In this document: positions 60,104 to 64,000 of the stretch, piece after piece
Layout: every line of letters begins with the position of its first letter
Position numbering within the stretch: the stretch's first letter is position 1
Assembly (NCBI GenBank): GCA_951799445.1
Contig: OX637297.1
Span: 5,890,001-5,954,000 of the forward strand
DNA: 64,000 nt
Reading direction: 5' to 3'
Source of the DNA: Pseudisothecium myosuroides
Lineage: Eukaryota; Streptophyta; Bryopsida; Hypnales; Lembophyllaceae
Made by a program: the position numbers and the translations under genes
Notes under the pieces: generated by a model
What the model saw: only the letters and a program-made list of their open reading frames with translations
Database searches by the model: none
What the model was told of the DNA's origin: nothing

Positions 60104-60621
60104 ATAGAAACCTAGAGTCAAAAGTCAAAACATCGAGCACAAGTCGGTAGTTAATATTTAAGAATCAAGTTAAAGAAGTAAAATCTAGAGTTACATTCCG
60201 AAGTTGGAACTTTAGGGGTAGTTTTTAAAAGTAGAACTCCTAGGTGAAGTCTTAGAAACCCAAGATAGTCTTAGGGGTTCATGGAAGGAACATAGGGGTT
60301 CCCCTTTTTATGTAGTTAGGGACGTTATAAATGACGCCGACTACTCAGTCGACCCTCGACATAGGATAAATAGTTAGGGAGTTCGGATTTCACCATCACT
60401 CTAAACATCGCAGTTAACTTGTGAGTTACTACATGCATTACTAATTATTCGCTGCCATCCACGACACTTAGGAAACGTTAGCAAAAAAGATCCATTGCTT
60501 GGAAGGCACAGTGGACCGCGCTCACATCACCCCCATATATTAAAAAATGTGGATAAAGGCATAGAACCTGGTCGGTGTTCGCTTTATTACCAAGGGTGGG
60601 TAATCTTGCACCCACAACCGT

Positions 60622-61855
60622 GCTAGGATAAGTTAAGCGGTAAGGGGTTGGACGGAAGAATGTGATTAAAACTTCACTCAAAAGGAACAATGGACGGAAA
60701 TTAGGGATTTAGACTAGAAGGAGAATTTAGGATTAAAATTAGGGATTTATTAGCGGTTAAAAACTAGAGTCAAATTAAAGTTTTAATTGGAAAAAATTAA
60801 ATCCTAAGTAAAAATTTGGAGTTAACTTTGGGACGTAAAAAGTTAGAATTAATTTGGAAGTTTAATCTTGGGTTAAATTCTCAAGTCAAATCATGGGGGA
60901 GTTTAAAAGTAAGAACTTAGAATTAATTGGGGAGTCAAATATCCGAGTAAAAAGTAGAAGTTAAAAGTAGAGATTTAGGATAAATTTAGGAAGTAGAATT
61001 TAAGGTTAATTTTAGGAAGAATACTTTAGAGTTAGAAATAGGAGTCAACCATTGAAGTTAGAAATTAAAAGTTAGAATTTAATTTAGAAGTCAAAATCTA
61101 GGGTTGAACTTATAAAGTTAGAACTTGGGATGAAAACTAGTTAGTAGTACCCAAAGCTAAAGTGGGAATGAAAAGTTAGAGGTAGGAGTTAAATTTTTGA
61201 GTTAGTTTTCTTTAGAAATAAAAAATCTAGAGTCAGAAATGAAAACGTAGAGTCAAACCTAGAAGTTAAAAAGTGGGATTAACTTTAGAAGTAAAAACCT
61301 AGAGTTCAAAGTCAAAACATAGAATTAACTTTAGAAGGTAAATTTTGGAGTAGTTTAGAAGTAAAAACCTAGAGTTAAAAGATAAAACATAGAGTTGAAC
61401 TTAGAGGTCAAAATTTAGAGTTAATTCAAAGGAGTAAAAATCCAGAGTTACATCTAGAAGTTAAAACTTAGAATAGAAGTTAAAACTCAGAATTAACCTT
61501 GGGGGTTCATGGAAGGAACCTAGGGGGTCCCATTTTGGTTAGTTAGGACTGTTAGAAATGGCGCCAACTACTCAATCTACACTAGACATGGAATAGATAG
61601 TTAGTACATTAGGTGTTCACTGTTAGATTATCGTAACCCTAGATCATCGATGGTTAGCTTGGAAGTCACCACATGCATCTCTAGGCATTTCTTTTGTCCA
61701 TCCACGACACTTAGGAAACGTTAGCAAAAAGATCCATTGCTTGGAAGGTATAGTGGACCGCACTTACAATACCCCCTTAAATTAAAAATTGGATAAAAGC
61801 TAAGAACCTAGTCATGTTCGCTTTATTATCAAGGGTGGATAATCTAGTGCTCACA
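60622..61855 (+). mobile_element. giant LTR, copy A, right part
   Basis: Resumes copy A exactly where copy C entered (GCTAGGATAAGTTAAGCGG) and ends AGTGCTCACA. AGCCT follows, one mismatch from GGCCT before copy B at 48803. It is very close to 5931-7165. Confidence 0.88.
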
Positions 61856-63045
61856 AGCCTCCACCTCTTCCTACAACCCAACCAAAGCAAGTACAAGGAG
61901 CTAACGAGGGCACTAGAGGTCTCCAATTTTATCATTGATGAATGGAGAGAGAAAGTTGGTAGGCGTTACATGTCTCCTAGAAGGCAAGGCAGATCAAAGC
62001 GCAAGGAGCTTGATACAGAGGACAATATGTTTGTCCCGTGTCCGTGACCTATAGATGGAGATTTTTAGATGCTGTAGTACGTTGCCTTCTCTTCATGTGT
62101 GCTACAATTTTTGCTTGTCAAATTGCTACCCTTCATAATATGTACTTATTTGTTGTGGATAATGAAGAAGTTAGCGATTGCACAACACATTGCATTCCGT
62201 ACGTATCTGAATTTTTGCCCTTTATTTGCCACAGGATTTGCGTCGTAATTTGGTCTCCAATATTGAGTGTGGCAGCAAGTCTACTACCTCTCATGATTCG
62301 TTTTCAAACTATGGTCAGTTTACAATAACAGAGTGTGCAGTGGGCCACATTATGTTTTTTGCTAAAATGGGGCAATCCACAATGGACTTCTCCGTGATGC
62401 TTATCGATGACGAGGTAGTGGATAGTCCACCAAATGAAAAGAAGCGCACCAACATTGTCAACTCTCTTTCCTCGTTGAAATCCTGTCGAAGGTCGACCTC
62501 ACCTCAAGATTGCTTTGGGTTGAATCTCGAGACGCAAAGAAAGCTATATGGTGAACAGGTAGGTGTGCTACCCGCCCTCGAGGTACGGGGGGGGGTCATT
62601 TTTTGATTTAGCTTTTGAACTTATATTTGTCAATTCAACTGGATTGTAAATTTTTGATTTTAGTTGGCTTGGCAGGGCGGTGACATCATGGCTAAGTCTG
62701 TTGCCAATACCAGCAATGGTGTGCACAGTTTGCCACTTGCAAATGGCAATTCAAGAGAGCAACCTAAACCACCAAGGGTTTTCAAAGCTCCGTTTGCCTC
62801 GATGCAATTCATTTAGGAGTTGCCACACGACAATGCAAGTCACATAATATTGTTATTAAACCAAATTCTCTTACTCCTAGACCATGGGACGCTTGGGAAG
62901 AGAGGTCCTTGCGGGCGCAAAGGCGGGAGATTGCGAGGATAATGTCTTTGTAGGAAAAATGGGTACAGTCGAGGGCTAGAAATAATTGTAGCAATGGAGA
63001 AGTTGAAGAGTACATCGCAATCGTAGTATGTAGATAAAAGACCAT
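61856..63045 (+). pseudogene. unrecognised multi-exon gene, damaged
   Basis: Three coding pieces with splice signals. Piece 1 (to about 62045) reads SKYKELTRALEVSNFIIDEW then RRQGRSKRKELDTED. Piece 2 (62235-62558) follows the acceptor TTTGCCACAG and ends GAACAG|GTAGGT: DLRRNLVSNIECGSK, TTSHDSFSNYGQF, SRRSTS-like basic stretch. Piece 3 starts after GGCTTGGCAG at 62676 and joins in phase 0: GGDIMAKSVANTSNG, KPPRVFKAPFASMQFI, then TAG, a frame change, and PWDAWEERSLRAQRREIARI before another TAG. I do not recognise a family. It lies just right of the LTR nest, on the same strand as the FCP1-like pseudogene left of it, so both could be parts of one interrupted unit; nothing proves that. Confidence 0.4.
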
Positions 63046-63059
63046 GGAGGACATTTTAC

Positions 63060-63710
63060 TCTCTCCAGTATAGTAATATAAAATTTTGTTGTATTACTTA
63101 ATTACTATTGAGTGATTTAGAATTTTGGGTTCTGATCATTGTGCCATTTTGTAGAAAATAGCTAAAATTCAGTGCTAGGAATCATGAATTGTTCCGAACT
63201 GTGAAAGAAGGTGCCACAGTGTTGTAGGTGACAATTTCTGAAGAAGGTACCTCAATGTTTAAAGGATAAAATGAATTGAAAAGTGTAGGTAGCAACTATT
63301 TCCACAGCAAATATGAATTCAAGAACAGAACTTAGAAAACTATAAAAACAAGCTATGTCAATCTCCTTTGCAAATACTCTTATAGACTACAATTTATACA
63401 CTCCGGTGTGTAAGAGTACTTGTCAAGAAGCATGACATAACTTGTTTCTATAGTTAAGGCCGTATTCATTAAAATGAGACGAAATGCATAAATTGAGACA
63501 ACTGTACTCTACTTTTGGGGGCCTATTTTCAGAATATAGTTGTTGAAGGCAAAGATAAATTAGGGCAAACATATGACCGAAATAGAAATTATGGAATCTC
63601 GACAAGCAAAAGGCATTCAAAGCCAAATTCCATTAATAACACTAACTATTCTATTTATACTAACCACATGGTATCCTTGACATGCATGATCTGCCTACTC
63701 ATGTCTTCAA
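63060..63710. other. no gene recognised
   Basis: AT-rich spacer without visible repeats or element ends. Confidence 0.35.
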
Positions 63711-63712
63711 CT

Positions 63713-63958
63713 TTACAGAGAGATCTTTGTTGCCTCTAATGCTTTCTCTTTTGTCCATGCTCTCAAGATATCCTCGTGCCGAGAATGCCTAAGAGGCCTA
63801 GTTCCATTCATGAAGTCGCCGCACGCCCCCAAAGACAATGACTTACTCTCCTTCACTTTTTGTTTCAGCGTGCTCCGAGGAATGTCGTAGTTCTTCAAAG
63901 ATTTAGAAGGTCGAGGAGATATCTCATTCTGCATCCTATTGACGTTGTATATGTACAC
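63713..63958 (-). pseudogene. pogo/psq-type helix-turn-helix fragment
   Basis: Minus-strand frame with KSLKNYDIPRSTLKQKVKES, which fits the second half of the psq/CENP-B-type helix-turn-helix (A..Y.IPRSTL..KV) found in pogo-like transposases and related DNA-binding proteins. The upstream part would lie beyond 63958 or off the window. Downstream are RPLRHSRHEDILRAW and the stop at 63713. No DDE catalytic domain is present here. Confidence 0.4.
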
Positions 63959-64000
63959 ATGCCCATTTCCTAATTGGTAAAAGTTGGCAGCGCACCGGTT

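Larger units (their letters stand above)
55448..60616 (+). mobile_element. giant solo LTR, copy C (5169 bp), nested in copy A
   Basis: TGTGAGCTCCC...TTGCACCCACA with exact 5-bp duplications ACCGT (55443-55447 and 60617-60621). TATA at 56736. Private expansions: four 86-bp ACGGCGAAGCTTTGA units (57205-57490), CCCCAAGTTCTATTTT units (57740-57960), a 26-bp AGACCAGATCAAGTCGAGA unit (58030-58145) and a 71-bp unit (59891-60103). Leader frame at 58865. Confidence 0.92.

Noticed and set aside
48808..61855. One full-length LTR retrotransposon with two LTRs
   Set aside because: Copies B and A are of different subtypes and there is no internal region between them; a nest of solo LTRs with a recombination fits better.

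Overview
The window looks like nuclear DNA from a land plant with a large, repeat-rich genome. It is AT-rich, has spliceosomal introns, and has transposons nested inside transposons. I see no intact host gene. A cullin-1 fragment at 16.4-17.2 kb reads closest to what I remember of moss/liverwort CUL1, and piggyBac-type (TTAA) elements and DUF7869 proteins are commoner outside seed plants. A non-seed plant (bryophyte, lycophyte or fern) is therefore my best guess, but I cannot name the species.

Layout. 1-9 kb: a decayed hAT-like transposase gene, broken by a CACTA-type MITE (which itself holds a 4.4 kb solo LTR) and by a TA-flanked MITE. 9.5-12.3 kb (minus): a DUF7869 pseudogene split by a second CACTA MITE. 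12.4-22.9 kb: an inverted-repeat element, GGCGACC minisatellites on both outer sides of an AT-rich degenerate satellite, a three-exon cullin-1 fragment, and piggyBac-like elements including four head-to-tail/head-to-head units phased by TTAA. 23.8-26.7 kb (minus): a second DUF7869 pseudogene, one open frame of 943 codons broken only by nonsense codons. 27.2-30.7 kb (minus): a gag-like retroelement rich in TCCGG. 30.9-41.1 kb: two arrays of a 21-bp palindrome, TTCAA(C/G)TCG-n3-CGA(C/G)TTGAA, separated by about 8.6 kb of AT-rich repeats.

41.2-47.1 kb holds a multi-exon gene whose second segment has a ParB/DGQHR-like domain. The same palindrome lies just upstream of its first ATG, in two of its introns and directly after its last stop. 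47.6-48.8 kb: an FCP1/NLI-interacting-factor-like pseudogene with a clean 94-bp intron. 48.8-61.9 kb: a nest of three giant LTRs of the family seen at 2.8-7.2 kb. 61.9-64 kb: an unrecognised multi-exon gene and, on the minus strand at the edge, a pogo/psq-type helix-turn-helix fragment.

The most interesting candidate system is the ParB-like gene together with its dispersed palindromes, which resembles a ParB/parS arrangement inside a plant repeat. A second is the giant LTR family, each copy of which keeps a 21-codon acidic reading frame at a fixed place, followed in two of four copies by a perfect GTGAGT splice donor. Nearly all coding relics here have decayed by nonsense codons, mostly TAG, rather than by frameshift, as expected from deamination of methylated cytosines.
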